Assembly (NCBI GenBank): GCA_029532415.1
Contig: JAQOTA010000054.1
Coordinates: 124,001-188,000 of the forward strand
From: Marasmius tenuissimus
Lineage: Eukaryota > Basidiomycota > Agaricomycetes > Agaricales > Marasmiaceae
Direction: 5' to 3'
Length of the DNA stretch: 64,000 nt
Numbering within the stretch: the first letter of the stretch is position 1; the number at the start of each line of letters is the position of its first letter. A program made the position numbers and the translations under genes. This document shows, piece by piece, positions 12,967 through 23,773 of this stretch. Below the pieces are notes generated by a model. That model was not told the origin of the DNA. It did not search any database and was given only the letters and a program-made list of their open reading frames with translations.

Positions 12967-15404
12967 ATGCCTCGTCTCTTCCCTTCCTTTTTGACCCTCT
13001 CTTGCATTCTGGCATTGCCAGCCTTCGCCTCGATTGGTCCTGTAGCTGACCTGACCATTACCAACAAGGACGTCTCTCCGGATGGCTTCACCCGTGGCGC
13101 TGTTGTTGCCGGTGACAGCACTATTGGCCCACTCATCGTCGGTAACAAGGTTTGCTCTCTGCCCCCTGGTCAAACCTTCGAGAGGGATAGCTGATCTTGA
13201 TCTTTCAGGGCGATGAATTCCAGATCAACGTCGTCAACAACCTGGATGATGACACAATGTTGCAGTCTACGAGTATTGCAAGTATTTCTTCTCGAGTCCT
13301 TTACAATCAGTTCACTCATACCCTTGATTTTGGTAGCACTGGCACGGATTTTACCAGAAAGACACTCCCTGGGCTGATGGTACTGCCTTCGTGACGCAGT
13401 GTCCGATCGCAAAAGGCGATAGCTTCCTTTATGACTTCAAAGCTCAAGATCAGGCTGGAACGTTCTGGTACCACTCTCATCTTTGTGAGCTGGTGATTCA
13501 TTTGCCTTTTCACATGATGTACTGATGTATTTCTTTAGCGACCCAGTACTGCGACGGTCTTCGGGGACCCCTCGTTGTTTACGACACCGAAGATCCTCAT
13601 GCTAGTCTTTACGACGTTGATGATGGCAAGGCTTCGTGTGTTTTTTGTCGTGGTAGCAGCTGACTCAACATGCTTATTTCACAGAGTCCACCGTTATCAC
13701 ACTTGCGGACTGGTATCACACAAAGGCAAACCAGATCGCATTTGGGTAGGTTCTTGATCTCTTTTTATGTGAGGATCGGAGGCTTAGTTTCCTCCGTCAA
13801 ACAGCACACCTCAGTCTACTCTTATCAACGGCCTCGGTCGTTGGAGCGATGCCAACGCAACATCATCGTTGGCAGTCATAACTGTCGAGTCTGGGAAAAG
13901 GTATGATTTAATGGTCTTCTTCTATTCCAATGGTCACCAACGTGGTTTCCCTCCATAGATACCGCTTCCGTGTCGTCAATGCTGCTTGTGATCCGGCCTA
14001 TGAGTTCTACATTTCAAATCATACTTTGTGAGTACCCCTGAGACAATAAAAATCTGGTCGAGTTTACCCAGCAATTTGTTTCAAGTACCGTTATCGAGGC
14101 GGACTCCATCAATCACGAACCAGTGACTGCGGACTCGGTGACAATGTACGCTGGCCAACGATATTCACTTGTGGTAGGTATTTCCGGACGATACAATATC
14201 CGTTTTCTCGGACACTTCTGATTCTGGTTTCAGATGGAAGCCAACCAACCTGTCGGAAATTACTGTAAGTTGTGCCACAAATTGCAATCGCACAGCATAA
14301 TAATCTCAACGTATCTTCGTCTTTCAGGGATCCGGGCTAACCCTAACGCGGGTTCAACCGGCTTTGTGAATGGCATAAACTCAGCTATCTTACGATACGT
14401 CGGAGCCTCGGAAGAAGAGCCTGAGGTTACCACAGAGTTCGAGCCCACGGCTCCCCTGAGCGAAAGCGACCTCATAGTGAGTCCACGACTGCTATTTTTG
14501 TGTTTGTCGTCACTCACGATGTTGTAAATAGCCTCTCGAAAACCCTGGAGCGCCCGGAGACGCTACGATTGGCGGAGTTGACGTCGCTATGCACCTCAAC
14601 TTTGGATTCGTGAGTCTGGCTACTATTCCATTACCAGACTAGCTGACCAGTATCTCGTCCTTCGTCGACAATAGAGCGGGGGATTGTTCACACTCAACGG
14701 ACAGAGCTTTACCCCTCCTACTGTCCCCGTTCTCCTTCAAATTATGAGCGGAGCCCAGAGTGCCGATGATTTGCTTCCTGAAGGAATGGTGTTTCCTCTT
14801 CCGGCGAATTCCACCGTCGAATTGTCTTTCACGGGTGGTCTGCTTGGTATCGAACATCCTATGCATCTGCATGGTGTATGTATATCATCTATTCTGCTCG
14901 CCCCACACCTGTGCTGACCGATGTCTTAGCACGCGTTTGATGTCGTTCGTGTCGCTGGAAGCAGCACCTACAACTACGCAAACCCGGTAGGTGCCCTGAG
15001 CCTCTTTCGCTCAAACTCACTCTAATCCGGTCTTTCAGGTTCGCCGCGACGTAGTCAATATCGGAGGAGCTAGCGACAATGTAACGATTCGCTTCAGCAC
15101 CGATAACCCCGGCCCTTGGATTATGCATTGCCATATCGACTGGCATCTCGAAGCGTGGGTACCATTTCGATCATCGTCGAGCAACCAGAGAGTGAGCTCA
15201 TCGATCTATTTGTTCCAGTGGTTTCGCGGTTGTGTTTGCCGAGAGGACAGACGAGTGGACAACTTTAACTGCGCCTCCAAGTGAGTTCATAGTCATTTAT
15301 TGATAATAAGGTTAGAAACTCACCTTTCTCTTCTATCCCTCTACTCAGCCGCATGGGATAACCTCTGCCCAACTTACGATGCTCTCGACTCCGGAGACCT
15401 CTAA
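12967..15404 (+). CDS. Laccase (secreted multicopper oxidase), many exons, intact
   Basis: A blue multicopper oxidase (benzenediol:oxygen oxidoreductase) that oxidises phenolics with four-electron reduction of oxygen. It is secreted: a signal peptide ([20 protein letters not shown]) is followed by the mature start [12 protein letters not shown]. The four copper motifs are all readable after splicing. L1 is TSIHWHGF, split by an intron. L2 is GTFWYHSHL followed by [12 protein letters not shown]3 is HPMHLHGHAFDVV. L4 is [20 protein letters not shown]. The residue ten after the L4 cysteine is Phe, as in high-potential basidiomycete laccases. About a dozen short introns interrupt it. Two begin with GC instead of GT: one after ACGAGTATT near 13279, one after GATGATG near 13626. 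The stop is TAA at 15402-15404. Predicted length of about 520 residues is normal for the family. No frame defect was seen. Confidence 0.95.
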
Positions 15405-16880
15405 GCTTATCTGACCACGACTTTTGTTAGCGTTTTCTTGTTCTCTCTTGACCACATTCCTTTGCTCTGAGACCCGGACATTCACTCAATCAAAACTAAG
15501 CTTCTAAAACCACACTCCCTCATTTGAATTGGACTTTCTTTTGTTATTTATTTTATCTCGTGGTACAAAAGGTCCAGATACGGTGTACGTATCTGTAATA
15601 CGATACAGTGAATAGGATCTTCACTATCTCGTATCCTCTCTAGATGGCTTACTCAGAAGCTCCCTTCTTCCCGGTGATCGCCTCTTATCAGCTGTCCGTA
15701 CCTTGAGGCGAGTAAAATGTATGATCATCGGACTTTCCTGCTGCCCCCGTGGCTGGGGTTTTCCCGTGACGTCATAAGTCGAAATGGTTTCGAGTTTTGC
15801 GCCCACAGGGACAAATACTCCGAGTTGAGTCCCCCGCGACCACCTTACCAATATGTGTTATCATCCACCTCGGAATCTACCGTTTGGTGCTTTGTAAAAC
15901 CACCCGAAGCTGGATTCTCCGCACGGAGGATATTGCTTTTCTCAGCACACTATAGCGGAGATGTTGGCTACACAGCTGGGGTAGACAATATACCTGGCCC
16001 AGTAAGCTGTATGGGGTGCCGGTAGATTTGAAGACTTTTATAACCCTACAATTGTTGGGTTCGGAATATTGCACGAGTAGAGCTCGTGCTTACCTCGATT
16101 TGCCCTCTGCCTCTGTTCATCGTCAACATCTACTTACGATCTTTTTCTTTCTTCCTCTTTTGACCACACACGTACCATGCATACTTATCAACCGTTCTAT
16201 TGTCGGAGCCGCAAAGCAAAGGTTTGTAGTCTGTTGTCTCCACCCTTTGTTAGGCTTACAGATCAATACATCTCGTAGTCTACTATCCGAGATGTTATTT
16301 TTAAACTGTGCAAAAGGTAGCAAAATGCCTAAGCCAACCGGGAATACTAAATCGATGTACCATGTAGCGTACCGTGACGTACCAGTAGCGTACAAGCAGC
16401 CTACCAAATGGGCACAGCCACTGATTTTCACTGCTGTTTCCTCGAGGCCTCACGTTCGATTATCAGCCATCACAGCCTTGAAAAGAGCTCCTACTTCAGT
16501 AATTCCTCGAAACCACTTACCTTGGAGTCAGATTGACTGGCTCTTCTTCACCAACAAATTTTTTAAAGCCAAGCCTCTGGCTGTGCTTAGGTACAGATTA
16601 GGGGTGGGTCCAGAAGCTTATGGGGGTAAAATGCCGCCTGAATATCCCTGAGAGTGATACAGAAAGAGGTATCCACCTCAAGCCTCTTCCACAAGACAAC
16701 GGGCAAGTCCTTGGCTCAGTCACCAAGTGTCCGCAGCCTCGACAGTGTGCCAAGAACAATAGATACGAGGCAAATGAGAATAGACCCTATTGAGCTATGG
16801 ATCTTTCAGGTGACAGAAACACTGAGGAATGTGCCGTATATAGCTGGCGGAGCAATATTCAATAGAAGAATTGAGTGCCT
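15405..16880. other. Laccase 3' flank; open frame 16016-16651 not supported
   Basis: The first 200-300 bases are the laccase 3' flank, T-rich near 15535-15560. A plus-strand frame stays open for 211 codons at 16016-16651. Its translation is low in recognisable features, shows a hydrophobic stretch near residue 40-60, and resembles nothing I know. Given the intron density of real genes here, I treat it as chance. Confidence 0.3.
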
Positions 16881-17151
16881 ACTTACGTCAAAGATTCCAG
16901 GCACTGATAGCCGACGGGTGACCGCCTATTTCTAGTGGCTTGGGGCGAGAGAATAAGTGAATTTCTGGGTTCGCTGTGCATTCTGACAAGTAGGCTATTT
17001 CCTCTTTCGAATCCTCGTGAGTTTGTGCAGTATACCAGCTCACAGAGGTCAAACAAGGAGGTTGCTCTGGTGTATAGCCCGAATGGCGCACCACTAGTCG
17101 GCGAATATTTGTTTGAATCACGCTCGAGACCATATGGTGCCCCGTGCCTAT
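16880..17151 (-). repeat. Repeat pair P, copy 1, broken by copia 1
   Basis: On the minus strand this matches 37640-37910 (+). Both copies keep a reading frame with the shared word TPEQPPCL and a nearby RRLV. The homology resumes on the far side of the copia insertion at about 23840-23870, where a GGCACCATTG-type word matches 37520. The copia element therefore interrupted this repeat. Whether the repeat was a gene is unclear, because frames are short and indels occur near both ends. Confidence 0.5.
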
Positions 17152-17410
17152 TGTTGAGGCAGAGGTCCTGCCCACGCAGTGGCAGCATGGGACAGACTAG
17201 CTCACCTGGAGATAGGCTTAGAGGCAGCAACGAGAGTAGTAAAAGTACTAGTATTGCATGTAGATACAGAGCTACTTATATACTATACAGAGGTGGCTGT
17301 ATCTTCTATAACAGGAGAGACTAGGAATAGCATAGATCATAGAAAAAACGATTGAAGCATATATGCGGCCTGATACAACGGTCCATATATCTGGTAGTCC
17401 GGATTCAACA
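17152..17410 (-). repeat. Copia 1 3' LTR
   Basis: 259 bp, starts TGTTGAATCC and ends CCTCAACA on the minus strand. Nearly identical to the right LTR. Contains a TATA-like TATATA run near 17277-17284. Confidence 0.9.
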
Positions 17411-17451
17411 CTCCCCCTCACTAAGTGCGGCACAAGTAGAGCACGAAACGT

Positions 17452-19306
17452 CTATTCAGACAAATAAAATTCAAGTCCAAGATGTTCTCTAAAGGCGGAG
17501 AACTTGACATGTCCCAAATTCTTGGTAAACATGTCCACAGGATTGTAGGCACCGTCAATAAAGAAAAGATCGACCTTTCGGTCTGAAATACATTCGCGAA
17601 TATAGTGATAGCGAATATCAATGTGTTTGGTGCGACGTTCTTGAACTGGGTTAGAGGCGATGAAAATCGAGCCTTGATTATCTCCACATATGGGTACAGG
17701 AGTCATATCAATCCCAAGTTCAGAGAGTAACTGTCGAATCCACACAGCCTGACGACTACAGTCGGATAGCGCCATGTATTCAGCTTCAGTGGTTGAAAGT
17801 GCAACAGTCTTCTGGGCACATGATTGCCAACAGAAGATGCCACCTGCCAACTTGAAGAAATAGCCCGTGATCGACCGACGCTTGATAGGATCAGCAGCCC
17901 AATCAGAATCAGTGAATGCTAGTAAACCTCCGTCAGAGGCTCCATCATAGACCAGTGCATAGTCTGGAGTTCCTGCAAGATAGCGGCAAATATAAAGTGC
18001 CTTCTTCAGGTGATCCTCCGATGGATTAGCAGAGAATTGAGAAAGCTTTGTAACAGCGTAGGCAATATCTGGACAAGTGCCAAGCATGATATACAGAAGT
18101 ATAGATCTCTTCTTTAAGTTCGCCATAAAGGAAGGCGTTCTTCACATCCAATGCCTGAATGTCCCAGTTTTTGAGAGCTGCAAGTGCGAGCATCATCTGT
18201 ACAGTTTCAAACCGCACAACTGGTGAGAAGATCTCATCAAAATTGACACCTTCGACCTGAGAGAAACCCTTGGCAACAAGTCGAGCTTTCTTTCGACTGT
18301 CTGACTTAATGTCAAACACCCATCTGTTTTTGACAGCCTTGCGACCTTTAGGTAGGTCAACCAATTCGAAGACCTTGCGCTTGCAAAGAGCCTCTAGTTC
18401 ATCGCGGCAAGCGGCCTTCCATTCTCTCTGCTGCTCAGCTGGCAGCTTCAGTATGTCACAGAGAGTCCACTCTCGAACGTTAGACATATCAGTGAGGTCA
18501 TCATGAACGGGAACTGCCCGATTTAACAGATAAATCACGAAACCTACTCCCCCTTCCTGGGATGATTGTTGCACTAAGCTATCGGGCTGACTCCCCCTGG
18601 AGTTACACATAGTAGACAGACTGGCATGATTAGTCCCAGGAACCTTTCTAGGTCTGCCTCTCCTACGAGTAGTAGGTGGATCCATGGGTTCTCTATCACC
18701 CGTGGCATCTCTCCATGTAGAATTTTTCTCCATATCACGCACAATGCGCGAGGGATTATTTGGGTCTCGTTGTTCACCAAATACGTTATCAGGTTGCTTA
18801 GTACCCATCCGTTTCCTGCCTGAATGCCTTGGCAGCGGAGTCTGCTCTTGTCCACCCACTGGTGTAGGTGGCCTAGGAGGCTGGAACGGAGGATCAGGAT
18901 CAGGATGTTGATGTTCACCCTGGGGTACAGGACCATCTCCATCATCGTCATGAGGAGATTCCGATCGCTTTGGAAGGTTGTCGGGAGGATAAAGGTCGTC
19001 ATCAGATGAATCATCATCACTATCCGAAGAGATGTTGGGATTTTCACCCAATACCGGCGGTATTTCAGGGATTTCACCCACCAGGGTAAAGCCACGCGGT
19101 TCTTTATCAGAACACTTTGGGAACAAGTTTTCATCGAATAGAGCAGTAGCACTTTTGAAGATAGTATTATTGGACATCTTCATGAAGACATATCCTTTCA
19201 TGCCTTCCTGAAAACCGATAAAGGTCATCAGTTCCGAACGCGGAGATAACTTGTTAACTCGACGCTTTTCCGGAATAAACGCATACACTGCACATCTGAA
19301 AACTCA
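17452..19306 (-). pseudogene. Copia 1 pol: integrase tail, truncated reverse transcriptase, RNase H
   Basis: Continues the integrase frame after an in-frame TGA at 19304-19306, where related elements would read Arg. It contains the acidic/Pro-rich linker, then the RT N-terminus (NRWVFDIKSDSRKKARLVAK; VNFDEIFSPVVR; LDVKNAFLYGELKEEIY). At about 18094-18108 it jumps straight to YIMLGTCPDIAYAV, skipping the segment that in the sister element (58970-61902) carries the catalytic YADD box. The frame then shifts and continues through RNase H (FCWQSCAQKTVALSTTEAEY; SRQAVWIRQLL) to the stop at 17452. The RT cannot be functional. Confidence 0.9.
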
Positions 19307-20912
19307 AAGATCCGAAACATCCGGTGCACTGCCATGCAACTTCTCATGTGGGGTCAACCAACGTAAACGCTGGGACGGCGTCCGATTGTGAAGTGCAACA
19401 GCGTGCAACACACAGAATTCCCACCAAGAAGGTGGAAGACAAGCATCAAAGCAAAGAGCTTGAGCTTTCTCGACAATGGTCCGATTGAACCGTTCTGCAC
19501 GACCATTCTGTTCCGGCGTATATAGAATGCTGGTCAGAATTTTGATACCGTGCTCTTTTAGTACATCATCGAAGACATGCGATTTGTACTCTCCCCCTCC
19601 ATCAGACATCCATTCCTTAATATCAACACCGAATTGTACCTTCACCATAGCGATAAAGTCATGGAGCATCTTGATCGAGTCAGATTTGCGTCGCATGAGC
19701 ATTGTCCAGCCATGTGAAGTACAATCGTCGACAAATGACATATACCATTTGTATTTGTGGTACGACTCAGTGGGGAATTGTTTGAGGTCGGAGTGGATCT
19801 TCTCGAAGGGTTTCGAGGCACGGGTAGTAGAGTCAGGGAACAATCTGGAGTGCATCTTTCCTTCTGCACATCCTCGGCATAACCGGGTTTTCTTCGGTTT
19901 TCGGTCGAATTCCGGGAAGTTCTTAGTATGCTTCTGAGCTTTATCCAGGGCCTTGTCTGAACAATGTCCGAAACGTCTGTGTAGAACCTTGTAGTCAACT
20001 TTATCCATTGTTGACTTGGCCATTAAGCTACGAGCAGAGGCTTTCTGCGAGCTAACCCAAAAGATAGTTTGACCAGGCATAAGCGGGTAAGATACCAATG
20101 ACTGGCGTCGACCCTTGTGATAAAAAGCCAATTTGCTAGACGATCCGCGTACTTGCAGACCACCTTGCAAGAATTCTCCAAGCGAGAGAAGTCGAATTGA
20201 CAGAAGCGGAACATAATAGATGGGATAGAGTCGTGTAATGTGTTCCTCCATATGACCGTCAGATCCTTCAACAGAATGAGAGATGAACACAGTCCCTTTC
20301 CCCTTAATTTGGATAGGGTTGTCCTTCTGTGCAGTGTTTAGCTGCGGTCCATTGTTCATGGGTTCATACTCGGCAAAATCTTCGAGATCATAGGTAAAGT
20401 GCAATGAGGCACCCGAATCGACGATCCACTCTTGCAAGCTTCCAGTCGCCTTCTTTCCCTTACAATTGGCACATGTGGCAAAGTGATCACCAATATATTG
20501 CGCAAATTTCATATGGGACACAATATCCGAACTACTATGTTTAGAAGCGGCTAATAAAGCGGCGCACTGTAGGTTCGTATCAGTGTTAAAAGAAAGACTG
20601 AGATAAGGCACTTGCCTGTCATCGTCAGATTCCTCAGATCCAATGGAGACTGAATCGTACTCAACATTGTCAGAAAAACCAGCGGCATCTGCGATCTCGC
20701 TGTCAACGTCCATGGCACTTCCACTCGCAATCTCCATACGCAAAGAATCGTTTACAGCGTTTAACAAGATACGATCCTCACGTTCAGAGTCGGAGTCCTC
20801 ATAGAAAGAGTCATAGAGGTTGTAAACCTTCTCAACACTCTTAGCACGCTTTGCAGGTGGAGCAGTGGAGAAGGGACCATCAATACGATGCTCACCAGAA
20901 CAAATGTCAGCT
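19304..20912 (-). pseudogene. Copia 1 pol: protease and integrase
   Basis: Aspartic protease signature WIVDSGASLHFT near residue 123, counted from 20767. This is followed by the GAG-pre-integrase zinc finger (HRRFGH, then CRGCAEGK). The integrase core has its acidic triad in IHSDLKQF, MSDGGGEY and PEQNGRAERFNR. The frame ends at TGA 19304-19306. The frame is open upstream to 20912, where a 418-bp insertion separates it from gag. Removing that insertion puts gag and pol in one frame, as usual for copia. Confidence 0.9.
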
Positions 20913-21330
20913 GTTTCTGACCGCTCATGAGCGCCAAAATCGCTCGTGAGCGGTCATGAGCGCTGTGAGCCTCGGGGGGTGGTTGCGGTTCAGAAGCCGG
21001 ATAAAGGTGGCTATGCAGTCCGCGTGGCCTGATATTGCTCACGCAATGTTCATTTCGTCTAACGCCCAGCAGAAATTTGAGTGCCGGGCGTTACTGGCGT
21101 CAGTGTAAGACTTACCCAAGGTCCAAGGATCGCACAACTCTGATGTGATTGTGTCAAGCTCAGAGTATTTTGTTGTGGACCGCTTGTGAGCGCTCAGGGA
21201 CCGGCCCGAGTCTCGCGGCTGCTCATGAGTGCTCATGCATAGCCCGGCTGCTTATGAGCGCTCATATGCAGCCCACTTGCTCCTGACCGCTCATAAGCGC
21301 CATAATCGCTCATGAGCGATCAGGAGCTTA
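20913..21330. mobile_element. 418-bp insertion with palindromic ends (MITE-like), copy i
   Basis: It splits copia 1 between gag and pol. Deleting exactly 20913-21330 restores the frame (K-C-T-A-D-I-C across the join), which argues that it is a clean insertion. Both ends carry a shared inverted word (CTGAYCGCTCATGAGCG), and each end is itself nearly palindromic, with CGCTCATGAGCG repeated. No target duplication longer than 2 bp is visible. A related copy lies at 44655-44945. It encodes nothing. Confidence 0.75.
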
Positions 21331-22577
21331 GTACACTTTTTCTGGTGCTTGAGGGAGGAAGAGAAAGCAGTCGCATATTCCTGTTCCATAGGTTCAAGGA
21401 CGTGGGCATACTTGGGAACACCAAGACGATCGGCAAGACTGTGAGCAGCCTGAGCATTCTCAAAAACAGTACCACCAGAGAAACGCTGCATGTAGAGTGG
21501 ATCCCGGGATCGGTCCACGGGATGTACGACAGATGGAGTATCAGGAACAATGGGGGTTGAGGAGATGGACAAATGAGTGAGGGACGCGATATGAGAATGA
21601 CCCTTGTGAGAGGAGTCACCCTTGTTGTCCTGAGAATCACCCTTCTTCTTCCTGCCACGTCGGTTGTTCTTCTTCTTCTGGTTGTTGTCGTTATTAGACT
21701 GGTTGTTATTGTTGGACGACGACAAAGGAGGATTAGACTGTTGGTTAAACTTCGGGTCCTTGTCCTTCTTCTTGACAGAAGAAATGCGCAACGCGAGTGG
21801 AGCGGGTTTCCGGGATTCGTAGTAGTTAATGACCACATCACAAGCCACTTCGAAAGTAAGTTCAGCTGGCGAGTTACCATTGGTAGCGAATTCACGAGCG
21901 TTGGCCCATGACTGTGGAATGATAGAGAAGAGGAGCATGGCTCTGACAAGGGTAGGAAGATTGATCTGAGCTTCAGTGAGCTGGCCGAATAAGAGTTTGA
22001 GTTTGGCAATCTCGGGAACGGGGTTACCACCAGACAAACGAAACTCCATGACCGACTTGAAGTCAGCCCAAACAGACACAGAAGTCTGTTGACCATAACG
22101 AGCCTTGATCTTCTCCCAAGCATTCCAAGCTGTATCATTATCCTCGATAATACTCTGCACGGCAATGGTGGTGGTGGCACGTAGTGCACCCATGGCTTTG
22201 AATTCATACTTCTTCCAACGTCGATTATCCTTTTCATACCTGATAAGATCCTTCTCATACCTCTCCAAAGTGTTAGCATACTGCTCCAGGTCCTTGGCAT
22301 ACTGCTGCATCTGAGCGTCAGTAGGAGAGACTGTCTCCGTACGTGTAGTTGCTTCAGTTGTAGTCGTAGCAGCAACAGTGACAGTGCAAGTAGTTGCTTT
22401 CAGTTCAGTTGGTTCAGTAGGTTTCTCGGGTTCATTAGGTTCAGGATCATCGTTGGTGTAATGGTCGTAGAACTCGTTGATCATGGCATAGGTACCAAGA
22501 CCCTTGGACCACTTGCACCAGTTGACACTGCTGAAGACCTCAACGGTGGGGATAAGGGTAGACATAACAGGAGCCAT
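21331..22577 (-). pseudogene. Copia 1 gag
   Basis: Gag-like polyprotein segment starting at the ATG at 22577 (or the second ATG at 22565). It has a Thr/Pro/Glu-rich N-terminal region, a coiled, charged stretch (QQYAKDLEQYANTLERYEKD), and the copia gag core with AWEKIKARYG and VWADFKSVMEFRLSGG. An Asn/Gln-rich to Lys/Arg-rich tail (KKKNNRRGRKKKG) follows where a CCHC knuckle would be expected; no classic zinc knuckle is visible. The frame runs into the nested insertion at 21330. Confidence 0.85.
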
Positions 22578-22892
22578 AGCGATCTGGGGTAATAAAACAA
22601 CAATCAGCATAGGTTCATCATCATAGGCAACAATAAAAGAAATCACTGCACGGTCAACGGCAATAGCCATTGATCGTTGTTGAGGACACAGTCCATCATC
22701 ATCAAACATCAATGAAGATGTCGACTTCACAGGTCCAGAACTGGTGTTAATGGTCTGCCCATCACGACAGCAATTAAGCAGTCACAATGGTTACCGAGTG
22801 CAACGACCACAATAGTGCATCATCATAGGCAGCACACAATAAAGGTGCACATCCTAGAGAGCTGCCATCGCAGGGCACATCGACAGGGCACT

Positions 22893-22905
22893 GGGGCCCA
22901 TAACC
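22893..22905 (-). other. Copia 1 primer-binding site
   Basis: Minus-strand GGTTATGGGCCCC directly follows the 5' LTR. The same word follows the copia 3 LTR at 45261-45273. It is complementary, with one G:U pair, to the anticodon stem-loop of initiator tRNA-Met (GGGCUCAUAACC) rather than to its 3' end. This suggests half-tRNA priming as described for Drosophila copia. The tRNA match is from general knowledge, not from a search. Confidence 0.55.
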
Positions 22906-23768
22906 TGTTGAGGCAGAGGTCCTGCCCACACAGTGGCAGCATGGGACAGACTAGCTCACCTGGAGATAGGCTTAGAGGCAGCAACGAGAGTAGTAAAAGT
23001 ACTAGTATTGCATGTAGATACAGAGCTACTTATATACTATACAGAGGTGGCTGTATCTTCTATAACAGAAGAGACTAGGAATAGCATAGATCATAGAAAA
23101 AACGATTGAAGCATATATGCGGCTAGTGATGTCAGGGCAGGGCAGCTGCCCTGGAACCCTGCCTTGCCCCGCCCCGGGCGAGTTTGCCCTGCCCTGCCCT
23201 GGGTGAGGGCAGAAGAGGGCGGAGGGCGAGGGTTTTGATATTGGATTGCCCTCGCCCGGGGTAGCCGCCGGGGGCAGCTTGATCTGAGAGATCAGCGAGC
23301 TACCAACACAAGTAGCTCGCCGAGACAGCACTTAGACCACCAACACTTGCTGAATTCAAGGTAGTCTTTCAGCAGTTCTGAGCATTGCCCGTATTTGGTA
23401 GCTCTAATTTGCCGCCCTCGACAGCTGGTATGTGCTCAACCATACCTATATACACTCTTGAATAGTCCTGGTGGAGCAAAATGGTATGTTTTATGTTGTT
23501 TTTAGCCAGCCATAGTAACTTACTACCGTCACTCAGCATTCCCGCGAGTGTTACAATCATGTAGGTGAGTGGCAGGTCTGCCCGGGGCAAAGCCCTAGCC
23601 CACCCCAGGGCAGGGCACAGTAGGGCAGAAGGCAAGGGCATGGATTTTTGGTCGCCCTCGTCCTGGAAAACCCTGCCCTACCCCAGGGTTGGCTGCCCTG
23701 CCCTGCCCTGACATCACTATATGTGGCCCGATACAACGGTCCATATATCCGGTAGTCCGGATTCAACA
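22906..23768 (-). repeat. Copia 1 5' LTR, interrupted by a MITE
   Basis: LTR parts are 22906-23123 and 23728-23768, totalling 259 bp, equal to the left LTR. The interruption is the element at 23124-23719 plus its 8-bp target duplication. Confidence 0.9.
23124..23719. mobile_element. hAT-like MITE nested in the copia 1 LTR
   Basis: 596 bp with perfect 20-bp terminal inverted repeats, TAGTGATGTCAGGGCAGGGC at the left and its complement at the right. It is flanked by 8-bp duplications TATGCGGC (23116-23123) and TATGTGGC (23720-23727), one mismatch apart. The 8-bp target duplication and TAGNG-type ends fit the hAT superfamily. Internal sequence is G/C-rich near the ends, with GCCCTGCCCT runs, and encodes no transposase, so it is non-autonomous. 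The uninterrupted left LTR is the empty-site control. Confidence 0.9.
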
Positions 23769-23773
23769 CCTAT

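Larger units (their letters stand above)
17152..23768 (-). mobile_element. Copia 1: complete Ty1/copia LTR retrotransposon with nested insertions
   Basis: LTR retrotransposon on the minus strand. LTRs run TG...CA. The left LTR is 17152-17410 (259 bp). The right LTR is 22906-23768 and is also 259 bp once a 604-bp nested insertion is removed. Flanking 5-bp duplications are CCTAT at 17147-17151 and CCTAT at 23769-23773, which confirms the boundaries. A polypurine tract abuts the left LTR (17411 onward, CTCCCCCTCACT on the plus strand). A primer site abuts the right LTR at 22893-22905. The two LTRs differ at about four positions by eye, all transitions, so insertion was fairly recent. Coding domains run gag, protease, integrase, RT, RNase H, which is copia order. 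Confidence 0.95.

Noticed and set aside
12677..13015. Antisense frame over the laccase start
   Set aside because: Lies opposite the laccase promoter and signal peptide; no independent support.
12967..15404. Ascorbate oxidase or ferroxidase instead of laccase
   Set aside because: The L1-L4 signatures, signal peptide form ([10 protein letters not shown]) and about 520-residue length fit basidiomycete laccase sensu stricto; no Fet3-type membrane anchor is present.
16016..16651. 211-codon plus-strand frame downstream of laccase
   Set aside because: No recognisable domain, no introns unlike true genes here, and codons look unselected by eye. Left as unassigned.
18574..19152. 192-codon frame within the copia 1 pol linker
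   Set aside because: Overlaps the pol linker in another frame; low-complexity DNA keeps several frames open.
20920..21330. CRISPR-like array of CGCTCATGAGCG repeats
   Set aside because: Repeats are irregular in spacing and orientation, inside a eukaryotic retrotransposon; better explained as an inverted-repeat insertion.
21320..22375. 351-codon open frame overlapping copia 1 gag on the same strand
   Set aside because: Shadow frame. The other frame has clear gag content (AWEKIKARYG, FKSVMEFRLSGG); this one is Leu/Ser/Arg-rich without motif.
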